Positions 9,562 to 17,968 of a DNA stretch of 64,000 nt are shown here, piece by piece; the first letter of the stretch is position 1; each line of letters begins with the position of its first letter. The notes below the pieces were generated by a model. It saw only the letters and a list, made by a program, of their open reading frames with translations, ran no database searches and was not told the origin of the DNA. The DNA comes from CBDAUN01 sp965214875 (lineage in GTDB: Bacteria > Pseudomonadota > Gammaproteobacteria > Arenicellales > JAJDZL01). The stretch spans positions 1,426,001-1,490,000 of the forward strand of contig OZ243980.1 of NCBI GenBank assembly GCA_965214875.1, written 5' to 3'. The translations under genes and the position numbers were made by a program.

Positions 9562-10093
9562 TCTGCGCATTAGATCGGGCACATTAAGTTCCTTAATAGT
9601 CGGCGCGATGCCCGTATTGGGACAACTCGAGCGCAAGCGTTATTGGCTCGCAGGGTTTCAAGCGGATTCGCTCCCGAGTTCTAAAGCGCTCTTTGCAATG
9701 AAACGTTATTGGCTAATGAGCGAGTCAAAGCGGCGTTGTCTGCAGTTGGCGAGCGTGGCCAGCATCTCGAATCATTTAATGCGGACAAGTTGTGCCAAGG
9801 CATACAAGGCCGCGCGGCCTGAAAAAGGTCGATTCCTTCAGGCGCATTCGGTGATTTGGCAGACTGCGTGTTCCAAGAATGTATCAGCCAGGGCGCGGCG
9901 AGATCAAGTTGTCCGGTGTCGGCCGGTGCGGTGATGTTTTCTTGGCTGATGTTGATTCTGTCGCCTGCGTTCGCCCTGCGTCGGTCTGTGGAAGTTTTGT
10001 GCATTCGGGTGGGTTGACTGATTTTGCATCATCCGTAGCGCAGCTGGCATCGCTTAAGGATGTGAGGCGGCGGCGCATGTTGCCGCATGGGTA
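9562..10093 (+). other. Unexplained 530-bp gap between secF and ribD
   Basis: I found no convincing gene here. It contains a nested inverted repeat just after secF (~9577-9613). An 11-bp direct repeat (cgttattggct) is present at 9638-9648 and 9704-9714. Short open frames exist in all phases but none has a supported start and a recognisable product; one frame reads protein-like in pieces separated by stops, which could be a decayed gene. I looked for an FMN riboswitch ahead of ribD and for tmRNA, RNase P and 6S RNA signatures and did not see them. Confidence 0.5.
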
Positions 10094-11278
10094 GTGCTTA
10101 TGAATACGGACAAAAGCAATACGATGAGTGGTAGCTTCTTGGACCCGTCTGAGCCGGCGACTGACTTCAGCGAAATTGACCTAAGGCATATGTCTAGGGC
10201 GCTGAAAAATGCTGGCAAACCGATAGCCGCTCCGCATCCTAATCCGCGGGTCGGTTGCGTGATTGCGGTCGGTAGCGAGATCATAGGCGAAGGGTGGCAT
10301 GCCGAAGCCGGTTGCGCACACGCGGAAGTCAACGCTCTTCAGTCGTTGCGCGCGCCACCAGATAGGGCCACGATGTATGTCACTTTGGAACCGTGCGCTT
10401 CGCATGGCCTGACCCCGCCATGCACCGATGCAGTCATCGCTTCTGGCATTCGTCGCGTTATTGTCGGGACACCGGATCCGCATCATGGAACAAATGGCAG
10501 CGGGATCAACGCGTTGCGCGATGCAGGAATCGAGGTGCGGGTCGGGCTTTTGGGTGATGAGTCGCGCAAGATGAACAAAGGCTTTCACGCGCTTCACGAA
10601 ACCGGCAAGCCATGGGTAATGGTCAAGGTGGCATCGAGCATTGATGGTCGTATCGCCATGGGGAGCGGAGAAAGCGTATGGATTACCGGCTCCGAGTCGC
10701 GCGATGATGTGCAGCGGTTGCGTGCAAATGCCGCTGCCATATTGACTGGTTCCGGCACCATCAATGCTGACAACCCTCGATTGAACTGCCGAATCCCGAA
10801 TGTGAAGACCAATTTGATAAGGGTTGTCGTCGATAGCAGATTGTCAATTCCGGAAGATAGCAGGCTGTTTTCCTGCGATGGCGAGGTAATTATTGCCACA
10901 ACAAAGGGAAGTGATCCATCCAAGCGGCAAGCGCTGAGTGGCAAGGCCCGAGTGGTTGAACTGCCTGCAGATCTTGGTGGCAAGGTAGATTGCATCAAGT
11001 TGTTGCAGTTTCTTGCGAGCGATTGCCAAATCAATAGTATTCTGGTTGAAGCAGGGCCAAGACTGGTCGGCTCTCTGTTAGCGCATGGGCTCGTTGATGA
11101 GTTTGTATTTTATATTGCGCCATCGATGCTCGGGAACGATGCGGTCGGTATCGCCGACTTGCCGTGGATGAAGCGTCTTTCTGATAAGGTGCGCCTTCAG
11201 TTTCAAGAGTTTCGCAAGATTGGCGATGACATTCGGGTGCGGGCTGTCGTCGAGCGTAACGCTGTAGCAAAAAACTGA
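10094..11278 (+). CDS. ribD: Bifunctional riboflavin deaminase/reductase RibD
   Basis: A 394-residue bifunctional protein for the second and third steps of riboflavin synthesis. The N-terminal cytidine-deaminase-like domain carries the zinc site 'HAEVNAL' and 'EPCASHGLTPPC'. The C-terminal NADPH-dependent reductase domain begins near residue 170 ('WVMVKVASSIDGRIAMGSGE'). The start may be GTG at 10094 or, equally well, ATG at 10100 or 10124; no strong ribosome-binding site separates them. The N-terminal ~30 residues are longer than usual. The stop lies one base before the ribE start, so the rib genes form one transcription unit. Confidence 0.95.
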   Translation: MLMNTDKSNTMSGSFLDPSEPATDFSEIDLRHMSRALKNAGKPIAAPHPNPRVGCVIAVGSEIIGEGWHAEAGCAHAEVNALQSLRAPPDRATMYVTLEPCASHGLTPPCTDAVIASGIRRVIVGTPDPHHGTNGSGINALRDAGIEVRVGLLGDESRKMNKGFHALHETGKPWVMVKVASSIDGRIAMGSGESVWITGSESRDDVQRLRANAAAILTGSGTINADNPRLNCRIPNVKTNLIRVVVDSRLSIPEDSRLFSCDGEVIIATTKGSDPSKRQALSGKARVVELPADLGGKVDCIKLLQFLASDCQINSILVEAGPRLVGSLLAHGLVDEFVFYIAPSMLGNDAVGIADLPWMKRLSDKVRLQFQEFRKIGDDIRVRAVVERNAVAKN

Positions 11279-11279
11279 T

Positions 11280-11918
11280 ATGTTTACTGGAATTTCTCAA
11301 TGCCTGGGCTCTATCTCGCAAGTCGTTGCCAGCGATTCGGGCATGAGGATTACAATATCAAGCGAGCAGCTCGAGTGCGATCGCTTGAGTGTCGGCGGCA
11401 GTGTCGCCGCTTCCGGTGTCTGCTTGACGGCGATATCAATTGGCGAGAACGAATTTTCTGCTGATATTTCTAATGAAACAATAAGATGTACTCGTTTTGG
11501 AGAATATCGGGTTGGGTCGAAGTTGAACTTGGAACTCCCTTTAACCTTGCATCAGCCGATTGGCGGGCACATGGTCTCAGGGCATGTTGACGACTTGGCG
11601 CGATGTTATAGTTGCTCGAAAGATGGCGAAAGCAGAAAGATGGCATTCGAAGTGGACTGTAATCTTGGCAAGTACATTGCGATCAAAGGGTCTGTGGCGA
11701 TTGACGGTGTCAGTTTGACCGTAAATGAGGTCGAAGATGCCGGCGAGTTGACTCGCTTTAGCGTCAATCTGATCCCGCATACGTTGAAGTCGACGACCCT
11801 GTGCGAATTGTCGAAAGGCGATATGGTACATGTCGAAGTCGATCAAATTGCCCGCTATGTCGAACGGCTCATGCAAAGTGCGTGGCATCGCGGCGAGATG
11901 GCTGGCAATCGAGTGTAA
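11280..11918 (+). CDS. ribE: Riboflavin synthase, alpha chain
   Basis: A 212-residue protein with the characteristic N-terminus 'MFTGI' and two tandem lumazine-binding half-barrels. The halves meet around 'IGGHMVSGHVD' (residues ~95-105), and the second repeats the first with 'KGSVAIDGVSLTVNEV'. It dismutates two 6,7-dimethyl-8-ribityllumazine molecules to riboflavin. It starts one base after the ribD stop and ends six bases before ribBX. It is called ribC in E. coli. Confidence 0.96.
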   Translation: MFTGISQCLGSISQVVASDSGMRITISSEQLECDRLSVGGSVAASGVCLTAISIGENEFSADISNETIRCTRFGEYRVGSKLNLELPLTLHQPIGGHMVSGHVDDLARCYSCSKDGESRKMAFEVDCNLGKYIAIKGSVAIDGVSLTVNEVEDAGELTRFSVNLIPHTLKSTTLCELSKGDMVHVEVDQIARYVERLMQSAWHRGEMAGNRV

Positions 11919-11924
11919 GCGCAT

Positions 11925-13067
11925 ATGTCCGAGCCGAGCAGAACAATCCTGTTTCCAGTAAGTGGTGAGTCAGGTCTCAGCAGCATCAGGTCGATACTTG
12001 ACGATTTCAAAGCCGGGAAAATGGTTATCCTGGTTGACGATGAGGGGCGCGAGAATGAGGGCGATCTGATCATCGCCGCTGAACGAGTATCACCCGAAGC
12101 AATCAATTTCATGGCATCGCATGGACGCGGCCTCATTTGCTTGTCGTTATCTGAGGATCGTTGCGCCCAGCTGAATCTTGCCGCAATGGTGGAAGACAAC
12201 AAATCTCCTTACTCGACCGCGTTTACCGTATCGATTGAGGCGGCAACTGGCGTAACAACAGGAATTTCTGCTTCAGACCGTGCACAGACGATCCGGACCG
12301 CGGTCGCAAAGGGCGCCAAGCCGTCCGACATCGTGATGCCTGGGCACATTTTTCCGATCAAGGCTGAGCCGGGCGGTGTGCTGACGCGAGCAGGACACAC
12401 CGAGGCGGGCAGCGATCTGGCTAAGCTATGCGGATTCGAACCGGCAAGCGTGATTTGTGAAATATTGAATGAAGATGGCACTATGGCCAGGCTTCCAGAT
12501 CTAGTGGAATTCAGCAAGCAGCACGGCATCAAGATTGGAACGATTGCCGATCTGATTCGTTATCGATTTTCGACGGAATCGACTGTTTATCGTGCCAGCG
12601 AGACGCAGATCAATACAGAATATGGGCAAGTGCGCGCGATTGTCTACAAGGACGATACACGCAACGATACGCATTTGGCACTAGTGGCTGGCGAGATCAG
12701 CGCCGATATGCCAACCTTGCTTAGAGTGCATGTGTTCACCGGGCTATATGAGGTGATCGGTTCGGTCAGCTCAGGCCATCCGTGGTCTATTCGATCGGCA
12801 TTGAAGCGAGTGACAGCCGAAGGCTCTGGCGCGGTGGTCATTCTTAGCTATCAGCAAGGTAGCCGTGATTTAGCCGACCTTGTCGAGGAAAACGACGATG
12901 ACGAGCCTGAAGCGACAGGTGGACACGATTGGCGCGTGGTCGGTATCGGCAGCCAGATCGCAGCTGACATCGGATTCGGCAAGTTGAAGGTGCTCGGCAG
13001 TCCCTTGAAGATGCATGGGCTGTCTGGGTTTGGCCTTGAAATCGTAGAATATGTTTCACAGCCATAA
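11925..13067 (+). CDS. ribB: 3,4-dihydroxy-2-butanone-4-phosphate synthase with degenerate GTP cyclohydrolase II domain (RibBX type)
   Basis: A 380-residue two-domain protein. Residues ~18-215 are a complete DHBP synthase, with the acidic loop 'DDEGRENEGDLIIAAE' (38-53) and 'RAGHTEAGSDLA' (155-166). Residues ~225-380 align with GTP cyclohydrolase II, but the zinc-binding loop that should hold three cysteines reads 'RVHVFTGLYEVIGSVSSGH' (267-285) and contains none. The second domain is therefore expected to lack cyclohydrolase activity. Such RibB hybrids with a dead RibA-like tail (RibBX) are known in proteobacteria. A separate functional RibA is expected elsewhere in the genome. Confidence 0.92.
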   Translation: MSEPSRTILFPVSGESGLSSIRSILDDFKAGKMVILVDDEGRENEGDLIIAAERVSPEAINFMASHGRGLICLSLSEDRCAQLNLAAMVEDNKSPYSTAFTVSIEAATGVTTGISASDRAQTIRTAVAKGAKPSDIVMPGHIFPIKAEPGGVLTRAGHTEAGSDLAKLCGFEPASVICEILNEDGTMARLPDLVEFSKQHGIKIGTIADLIRYRFSTESTVYRASETQINTEYGQVRAIVYKDDTRNDTHLALVAGEISADMPTLLRVHVFTGLYEVIGSVSSGHPWSIRSALKRVTAEGSGAVVILSYQQGSRDLADLVEENDDDEPEATGGHDWRVVGIGSQIAADIGFGKLKVLGSPLKMHGLSGFGLEIVEYVSQP

Positions 13068-13079
13068 GGATTGAAACTC

Positions 13080-13553
13080 GTGGAAAGTGTAAAAGTGGAA
13101 GACCAGGATTTAGGGCGTCCAATTTCAGTTGGAATCGCCGCAAGTAGCTTCAATCGCTACATTACCGATCGACTTTTGGCTGGTGCGCACGAGGAATTAA
13201 AAGCGCATCCGGTAAAGGTGCAGGACACCATCTGGGTGGCTGGCGCATTCGAGCTGCCAGCTATCCTTTCGGCGATGGCCGACACGGAGCGCTACAACGC
13301 CTTGCTCGCACTTGGATGCATTATTCGAGGCGAGACCTGTCATTTTGATATCATCGCCGCCCAATGTGCGGCAGGATGCATGAATGTCAGCGTAGAAAGA
13401 TCAATTCCGGTCGGTTTTGGCGTGCTAGCTGTCGATACAATGGAACAGGCTGTCGAACGGTCGGAGTCAGGGGACGACAACAGAGGCAGCGAAGCCGCCT
13501 CAGCCATCATCCGTTCTGCTCATGCCATATCCTATGTGCGTTTGCTGATTTGA
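13080..13553 (+). CDS. ribH: 6,7-dimethyl-8-ribityllumazine synthase
   Basis: A 157-residue lumazine synthase that condenses the RibD and RibB products. Signature segments are 'VGIAASSFNRYITDRLL' near the N-terminus, 'WVAGAFELPAIL' and 'ALGCIIRGETCHFDII'. The frame could begin at a TTG at 13071, but the GTG at 13080 is chosen because AAGGA (13066-13070) lies nine bases before it. The expected active-site His is present in 'GETCHFD'. The stop is six bases before the next start. Confidence 0.93.
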   Translation: MESVKVEDQDLGRPISVGIAASSFNRYITDRLLAGAHEELKAHPVKVQDTIWVAGAFELPAILSAMADTERYNALLALGCIIRGETCHFDIIAAQCAAGCMNVSVERSIPVGFGVLAVDTMEQAVERSESGDDNRGSEAASAIIRSAHAISYVRLLI

Positions 13554-13558
13554 ATGCG

Positions 13559-14971
13559 ATGCTGATGGGCGCAACGGCTCGACATTATGCTCGGCTCGGT
13601 GCGGCTCAGTATCTTTACGCGTGGGCATGCGATCGTGATTCGATAGGCGATGACGAACAGCAGCTGCTACTCGACACAGATGTGATTCGTTTCGGCGATC
13701 TGAGCTACTTTCGCAAGCTGCTCAGCGAGATTCCCGACAAGATTCCGACACTGGATAAGCTGATCGAAGGCGGCTCGCATCGCGGCGTAGGATTTATTGA
13801 TCCAGTCGAATTGTCTATCTTGCGGCTTGGCACGTATGAGCTGACGTATGGGCGCGATATCCCGATCAAAGTGGTAATTGATGAATGCATTGAGCTGTCG
13901 AAGTCGCTATGCGATGCTGAGAGCTACAAGTTTGTCAATGCGGTTCTGGATAAAGTGGCCTTTCGCGCAGTTCGCGATGCGGAAAGCGATTCGAGTTATA
14001 GTCCTAAAGGCTTGGCGGGCGAATTCGACATTATTTCGAAGCACTTTTCTCGTCCTGGGAACGATCGCGCTGATGTCGAGGAGGGGATTGGCGACGATGC
14101 CGCTATTGTTCGGCTTTCCGGCTCGCATCGTCTGGCGGTCACTACAGATACATTGATCGAAGGGGTTCATTTTCTTTCGACTGCGCTTGCGTCGGATGTC
14201 GGTTACAAGACGCTCGCAGTTTCTGCAAGCGATCTTGCGGCGATGGGAGCGAGTCCAGCTTATGCGATATTGAATCTGTCGATTCCGCATCGCGACGATG
14301 CTTGGCTGGAGCAGTTCAGCAACGGTTTTTTCGAGTTGGCTGATGAACTGGGTGTCGCGCTCATCGGCGGCGATACCGTCAGAGGGCCTTTATCTGCGGG
14401 TGTTGCGCTGTTCGGTACCGTTGGTGCCGATACGTGGCTGTCGCGGTCAGGGGCGCAGCCGGGCGATGGAATCTACGTTACCGGGACGCTAGGCGATGCT
14501 GCGCTTGGACTATCGATCGAGAAAGGCGATTTCGAGGTGCCCGCTGCGCAAGCAAGCCATTTTCGATCAAGATTGGCAAGACCGCAGCCGCGCGTTGGCG
14601 CAGGGCTTGCGCTGCGCGATATCGCGACTGCTGCAATTGACATATCTGATGGCTTGATGGCGGATTTGCGGCATGTTCTCAATGCAAGCGGTGTGGGTGC
14701 TCGGGTCACTTTGCAAGATATTCCTATTTCCAGGCATTACCGCAAACAATTGCCCAGGGCAGGCTGGGATTACGCGTTCAGCCGAGGAGATGACTATGAG
14801 CTGTGCTTTACGATGCCGGAGCCTGATGCGGGCAATATGAGCGAACTTGTAGAGCGCATCGGTCTGCCGATCACAAAGATCGGAGAGATAACTGCCGAAA
14901 CGGGGTTGCATTTGCTCGGCGAATCTGGTGATGTCATGCCGGTTGATGCCGAGGGATACACGCACTTTTAA
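13559..14971 (+). CDS. nusB-thiL: Fusion of transcription antitermination factor NusB and thiamine-monophosphate kinase ThiL
   Basis: One uninterrupted 470-residue frame. Residues 1-~142 match NusB: 'RHYARLGAAQYLYAW' at the start, then 'PVELSILRLGTYELTYGRDI' and 'VVIDECIELSKSL' with 'YKFVNAVLDKVA'. Residues ~154-470 match ThiL: 'GEFDIISKHFS', 'GIGDDAAIV', 'TTDTLIEGVHF', 'SASDLAAMGASPA', 'GGDTVRGP', 'DISDGLMADL' and 'RGDDYELCFT', all metal/ATP-binding motifs. The linker of about 12 residues contains no stop and no ATG. NusB and ThiL are normally separate neighbours in this order, so loss of the intervening stop explains the fusion. NusB would act in rRNA antitermination; ThiL makes thiamine pyrophosphate. 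Confidence 0.9.
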   Translation: MLMGATARHYARLGAAQYLYAWACDRDSIGDDEQQLLLDTDVIRFGDLSYFRKLLSEIPDKIPTLDKLIEGGSHRGVGFIDPVELSILRLGTYELTYGRDIPIKVVIDECIELSKSLCDAESYKFVNAVLDKVAFRAVRDAESDSSYSPKGLAGEFDIISKHFSRPGNDRADVEEGIGDDAAIVRLSGSHRLAVTTDTLIEGVHFLSTALASDVGYKTLAVSASDLAAMGASPAYAILNLSIPHRDDAWLEQFSNGFFELADELGVALIGGDTVRGPLSAGVALFGTVGADTWLSRSGAQPGDGIYVTGTLGDAALGLSIEKGDFEVPAAQASHFRSRLARPQPRVGAGLALRDIATAAIDISDGLMADLRHVLNASGVGARVTLQDIPISRHYRKQLPRAGWDYAFSRGDDYELCFTMPEPDAGNMSELVERIGLPITKIGEITAETGLHLLGESGDVMPVDAEGYTHF

Positions 14972-14986
14972 AACTGAGGCTGATGA

Positions 14987-15469
14987 ATGGCTCAGCCGGC
15001 GAATTCGCATTCATTGCGAAACTTCCTTATCTTTATCGCTTGCGGCTTCGGTACGGGATTTATCCCGCGGATGCCTGGAACTGTCGGCACGCTGGTCGCG
15101 ATACCGGTTGTGTTGCTTTTTCAGTTGCTATCTTCGCCATTGCAGTGGCTGATATGCGCGGTAATGTTTGTTTTCGGGTGCTGGATTTGCGAGTTTGCGG
15201 TTCGGAAATTCGGGGCGGCGGATCCAAGGTGCGTGGTTTGGGACGAAATCACCGGCTATTGCATCGCCCTGGCGGCTTTGTCTCCAACGATCGGCACGAT
15301 GATTGCGGCTTTCGCCATCTTTAGAGTGCTAGATATCCTTAAGCCATTTCCGATTAATTGGTGTGAGCGACGATTCAAAGGCGGTTTTGGAATCATGCTC
15401 GACGATGCTGTCGCAGGAATTGCAACCAACCTGATTTTGGTTTTTCTATTGCGATTTTTTGCAGCATAG
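14987..15469 (+). CDS. pgpA: Phosphatidylglycerophosphatase A
   Basis: A 160-residue inner-membrane enzyme that dephosphorylates phosphatidylglycerophosphate. It has the family motifs 'GFGTGFIPRMPGTVGTL' near the N-terminus, 'VVWDEITGYCIALAAL' with the conserved acidic pair, 'FRVLDILKPFPINWCERR' and 'GFGIMLDDAVAGI'. Four hydrophobic segments are visible. It follows the nusB-thiL fusion by 15 bp, the usual ribH-nusB-thiL-pgpA order. Confidence 0.95.
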   Translation: MAQPANSHSLRNFLIFIACGFGTGFIPRMPGTVGTLVAIPVVLLFQLLSSPLQWLICAVMFVFGCWICEFAVRKFGAADPRCVVWDEITGYCIALAALSPTIGTMIAAFAIFRVLDILKPFPINWCERRFKGGFGIMLDDAVAGIATNLILVFLLRFFAA

Positions 15470-15582
15470 GCGATTATTGCGTTTTTGACGTTGACTGACA
15501 TGTGTTCAGCATGTGTCGCGGTAGGCTATTCGGTAGTGGCTATAATTCAGACAATCGAACATGCCCAGAACTTGGAGGCTTT

Positions 15583-15978
15583 ATGACTAAAGCGATGAAA
15601 ATTGGCTATAGGCAGCTGCTCAAGGAAGCGAACTCTCGAATCGAGACTTTGTCTGTAGACTATGCACGCCAACTGCACGGCCAGTCGGATGTCCAGTTTG
15701 TCGATTTGCGTGATGTGCGGGAGCTCAAGCAAGAAGGCAAGATTCCTGATGCGTTCCATATGCCGCGAGGGATGCTCGAATTTTGGATCGACCCTGACAG
15801 TCCCTACTTTAAGGAGACGTTCGAATCTGGAAAGCGTTTTGTGTTCTACTGCAAATCCGGATGGAGATCGGCGCTTGCGACAGATACTGCGCAAACAATG
15901 GGTTTGCAAAATGCTTGCCATATCGAAGGCGGCTTTGATGCTTGGAAGGATTCTGGCGCACGTGTTGAGGAACTTTAG
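15583..15978 (+). CDS. Rhodanese-like sulfurtransferase domain protein
   Basis: A 131-residue single-domain rhodanese. The conserved 'VQFVDLRDVRELKQEGKIP' and 'AFHMPRGMLEFW' segments precede the active-site loop 'CKSGWRS' (catalytic Cys), then 'GGFDAWKDSG'. Start ATG 15583 is set by GGAGG about six bases upstream; an upstream in-frame extension has no support. No signal peptide is seen, so it should be cytoplasmic. It lies between pgpA and dsbC; the sulfur acceptor is unknown. Confidence 0.88.
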   Translation: MTKAMKIGYRQLLKEANSRIETLSVDYARQLHGQSDVQFVDLRDVRELKQEGKIPDAFHMPRGMLEFWIDPDSPYFKETFESGKRFVFYCKSGWRSALATDTAQTMGLQNACHIEGGFDAWKDSGARVEEL

Positions 15979-16020
15979 TCGTGATTGACGAATTAATGAG
16001 TGCTTGGTGAACAAACCGCT

Positions 16021-16761
16021 ATGAGATCTGATATGTGCGAAAACAAACGATTTGAACGAGTTGTTGCGTTTGCAACAGTTCTGATTATGGCATCGATCCC
16101 ATTGAAGGCGGTCGGATCCGAAGATATTCGAGATGGACTGAGATTTTTGGTGCCTGAGTCGATGCGAATCGGGGAAATTCTTGAAACATCGATGCCCGGC
16201 GTCTATGAAGTCATGGTAGAAGGTCAAATCTACCATGTGTCGCGATCCGGTTCGTTCCTGATGATTGGTGAAGTCTACGATTTAGATCGCCAGGTGAGCC
16301 TCAAGGAAGAAAAGACTAATCAAATGATTAGCTCGGTGGTCGACTTGGTTCCGGTTGAATCGATGCTGGCTTATGTGCCGGATTCGCCTAAGCGGCACGT
16401 GACGGTGTTTACGGATGTTGATTGCGGCTTTTGTCGGCGATTTCACCTTCAGGTTCCCGAATTGCTAGAAGCAGGGCTTGAGGTGCGCTATTTGGCGTTT
16501 CCACGTGCTGGCATCGGCTCGCATAGCTACGACACGATCGTCTCGGTATGGTGCGCCGATGATCCAAATCAGGCGATGACGATGGCCAAAGCCGGTGAGG
16601 ATATCGATCCTCGGTCTTGCGAAAATCCGGTGGAGTCGCACTATGAAATCGGCCGTAGTGCAGGCATTCAGGGGACGCCGACGATGATTCTCGATAACGG
16701 AATGGTTATTCCAGGCTATGTTGAAACTGGCGAATTGCTGCAGCGAGTGGGCTTGAATTGA
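16021..16761 (+). CDS. dsbC: Periplasmic thiol:disulfide isomerase DsbC
   Basis: About 246 residues with an N-terminal signal peptide (hydrophobic core 'VVAFATVLIMASIPLKAVGS'). A small dimerisation domain follows, then a thioredoxin-fold domain with the CxxC site in 'FTDVDCGFCRRFH' and the cis-Pro loop 'GIQGTPTMIL'. DsbC shuffles wrong disulfides in the periplasm; LptD and the Cys-containing exported proteins in this window are plausible clients. The ATG at 16021 has GGTGA ten bases upstream; the in-frame GTG at 16000 is less likely. Confidence 0.93.
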   Translation: MRSDMCENKRFERVVAFATVLIMASIPLKAVGSEDIRDGLRFLVPESMRIGEILETSMPGVYEVMVEGQIYHVSRSGSFLMIGEVYDLDRQVSLKEEKTNQMISSVVDLVPVESMLAYVPDSPKRHVTVFTDVDCGFCRRFHLQVPELLEAGLEVRYLAFPRAGIGSHSYDTIVSVWCADDPNQAMTMAKAGEDIDPRSCENPVESHYEIGRSAGIQGTPTMILDNGMVIPGYVETGELLQRVGLN

Positions 16762-16906
16762 ATTCACGCTTTCGTTGAGCAGCTTGTCGGGTGTTGGTCG
16801 CTCCCTAATGTGGTTGCTGAAGAGCGCACTTCAGCAATGTTCAGCTTGTTGCGGTGCAATGCAATGGCAAGGTTGGTGGCGGCAGAAAACAAAAGCAATC
16901 ACAATA

Positions 16907-16921
16907 GAACGAATTTGAAAC
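16907..16921. promoter_or_regulatory. Possible LexA/SOS-type site upstream of recA
   Basis: GAAC-N7-AAAC lies 19 bases before the recA ATG and is one mismatch from GAAC-N7-GAAC, the LexA direct repeat described for alphaproteobacteria. The enterobacterial CTG-N10-CAG type box was not found in this gap. One mismatch in an 8-base half-site pattern is weak evidence. Confidence 0.25.
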
Positions 16922-16939
16922 TATAGGATCGATCAGCAG

Positions 16940-17965
16940 ATGAACGATAGCAAGAGCAAAATGCTTCAAGCGACGCTGGCGCAGATTCGCCGCAGCTTCG
17001 GCCAAGGCTCCATCATGAGACTTGGAGATGATGATGTTGTGCGCGACATACAAGTGATTCCTACGGGATCGCTGGGCCTAGACTTGATTTTGGGTGTCGG
17101 CGGACTGCCCCGAGGCCGGATTGTGGAGATCTATGGACCTGAGGCATCAGGCAAGACGACGTTGACTTTATCCGTCATTTCGCAAGCGCAGAAAATGGGC
17201 GGCATCGCCGCATTCATTGATGCGGAACATGCCTTGAACATGTCGCATGCCAAAGGACTCGGCGTTCAGGTCGACGATCTACTCGTATCGCAGCCGAGCA
17301 CAGGCGAGGAGGCTTTGGAAATTGCAGAGCAGCTCGTTCGTTCCGCGGCGATAGATGTTATCGTGATCGATTCGGTCGCGGCCTTGACGCCCAAGGCAGA
17401 AATTGAGGGAGAGATGGGCGATTCATTCATGGGTTTGCATGCAAGGCTCATGTCTCAGGCTTTGAGAAAGCTGACTGGAAGCATTAGTCGGTCAAATACG
17501 CTGGTGATTTTCATCAATCAGATCAGAATGAAAATCGGACAGCTCTATGGAAGTCCTGAAGTGACTACAGGCGGGAATGCGCTCAAATTCTATTCGTCTG
17601 TGCGGCTGGACATACGCCGAATCGGAGCCATCAAGCGCGGCGACGAAGTGGTCGGCAATCAGACCCGGGTTAAGCTTGTGAAGAACAAGGTGGCACCGCC
17701 GTTTAAGCAGTGCGAGTTCGATATGATATTCAACTACGGCATTTCGAAAGAAGGCGAACTGATCGATCTCGGCGTGGAAAATCAGGTCATTCAACGTTCA
17801 GGAGCCTGGTATAGCTATGGAGATGAGCGTATCGGCCAGGGCAGGGACAACGTGCGCAACTACCTTAAGGAGAATCCGGAAATCGCGCAGCGCATCGAAG
17901 CGGAACTTCGTGCAAAGTTGGGAATTGACGGTTCTTCAGCCGCTGCGGAAGAAAGCGCCGGATAG
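16940..17965 (+). CDS. recA: Recombinase RecA
   Basis: A 341-residue RecA with Walker A 'GPEASGKTT', Walker B 'VIVIDSVAAL', L1 'EIEGEMGDSFMGLHARLMSQ' and L2 'GSPEVTTGGNALKFYSSVRL'. It promotes homologous pairing and, as a filament on single-stranded DNA, LexA self-cleavage. The C-terminal tail is short and only mildly acidic. The start ATG is preceded by AGGATCGATCAGC, a weak ribosome site. recX follows four bases after the stop. Confidence 0.98.
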   Translation: MNDSKSKMLQATLAQIRRSFGQGSIMRLGDDDVVRDIQVIPTGSLGLDLILGVGGLPRGRIVEIYGPEASGKTTLTLSVISQAQKMGGIAAFIDAEHALNMSHAKGLGVQVDDLLVSQPSTGEEALEIAEQLVRSAAIDVIVIDSVAALTPKAEIEGEMGDSFMGLHARLMSQALRKLTGSISRSNTLVIFINQIRMKIGQLYGSPEVTTGGNALKFYSSVRLDIRRIGAIKRGDEVVGNQTRVKLVKNKVAPPFKQCEFDMIFNYGISKEGELIDLGVENQVIQRSGAWYSYGDERIGQGRDNVRNYLKENPEIAQRIEAELRAKLGIDGSSAAAEESAG

Positions 17966-17968
17966 TCG

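Noticed and set aside
9494..9934. 146-codon plus-strand frame overlapping the end of secF
   Set aside because: No recognisable domain, odd composition rich in Arg, Cys and Trp, and it overlaps secF by 68 bases out of frame.
9950..10093. FMN riboswitch before ribD
   Set aside because: The conserved aggggcaggg...ccgac-type core was not found in the upstream region.
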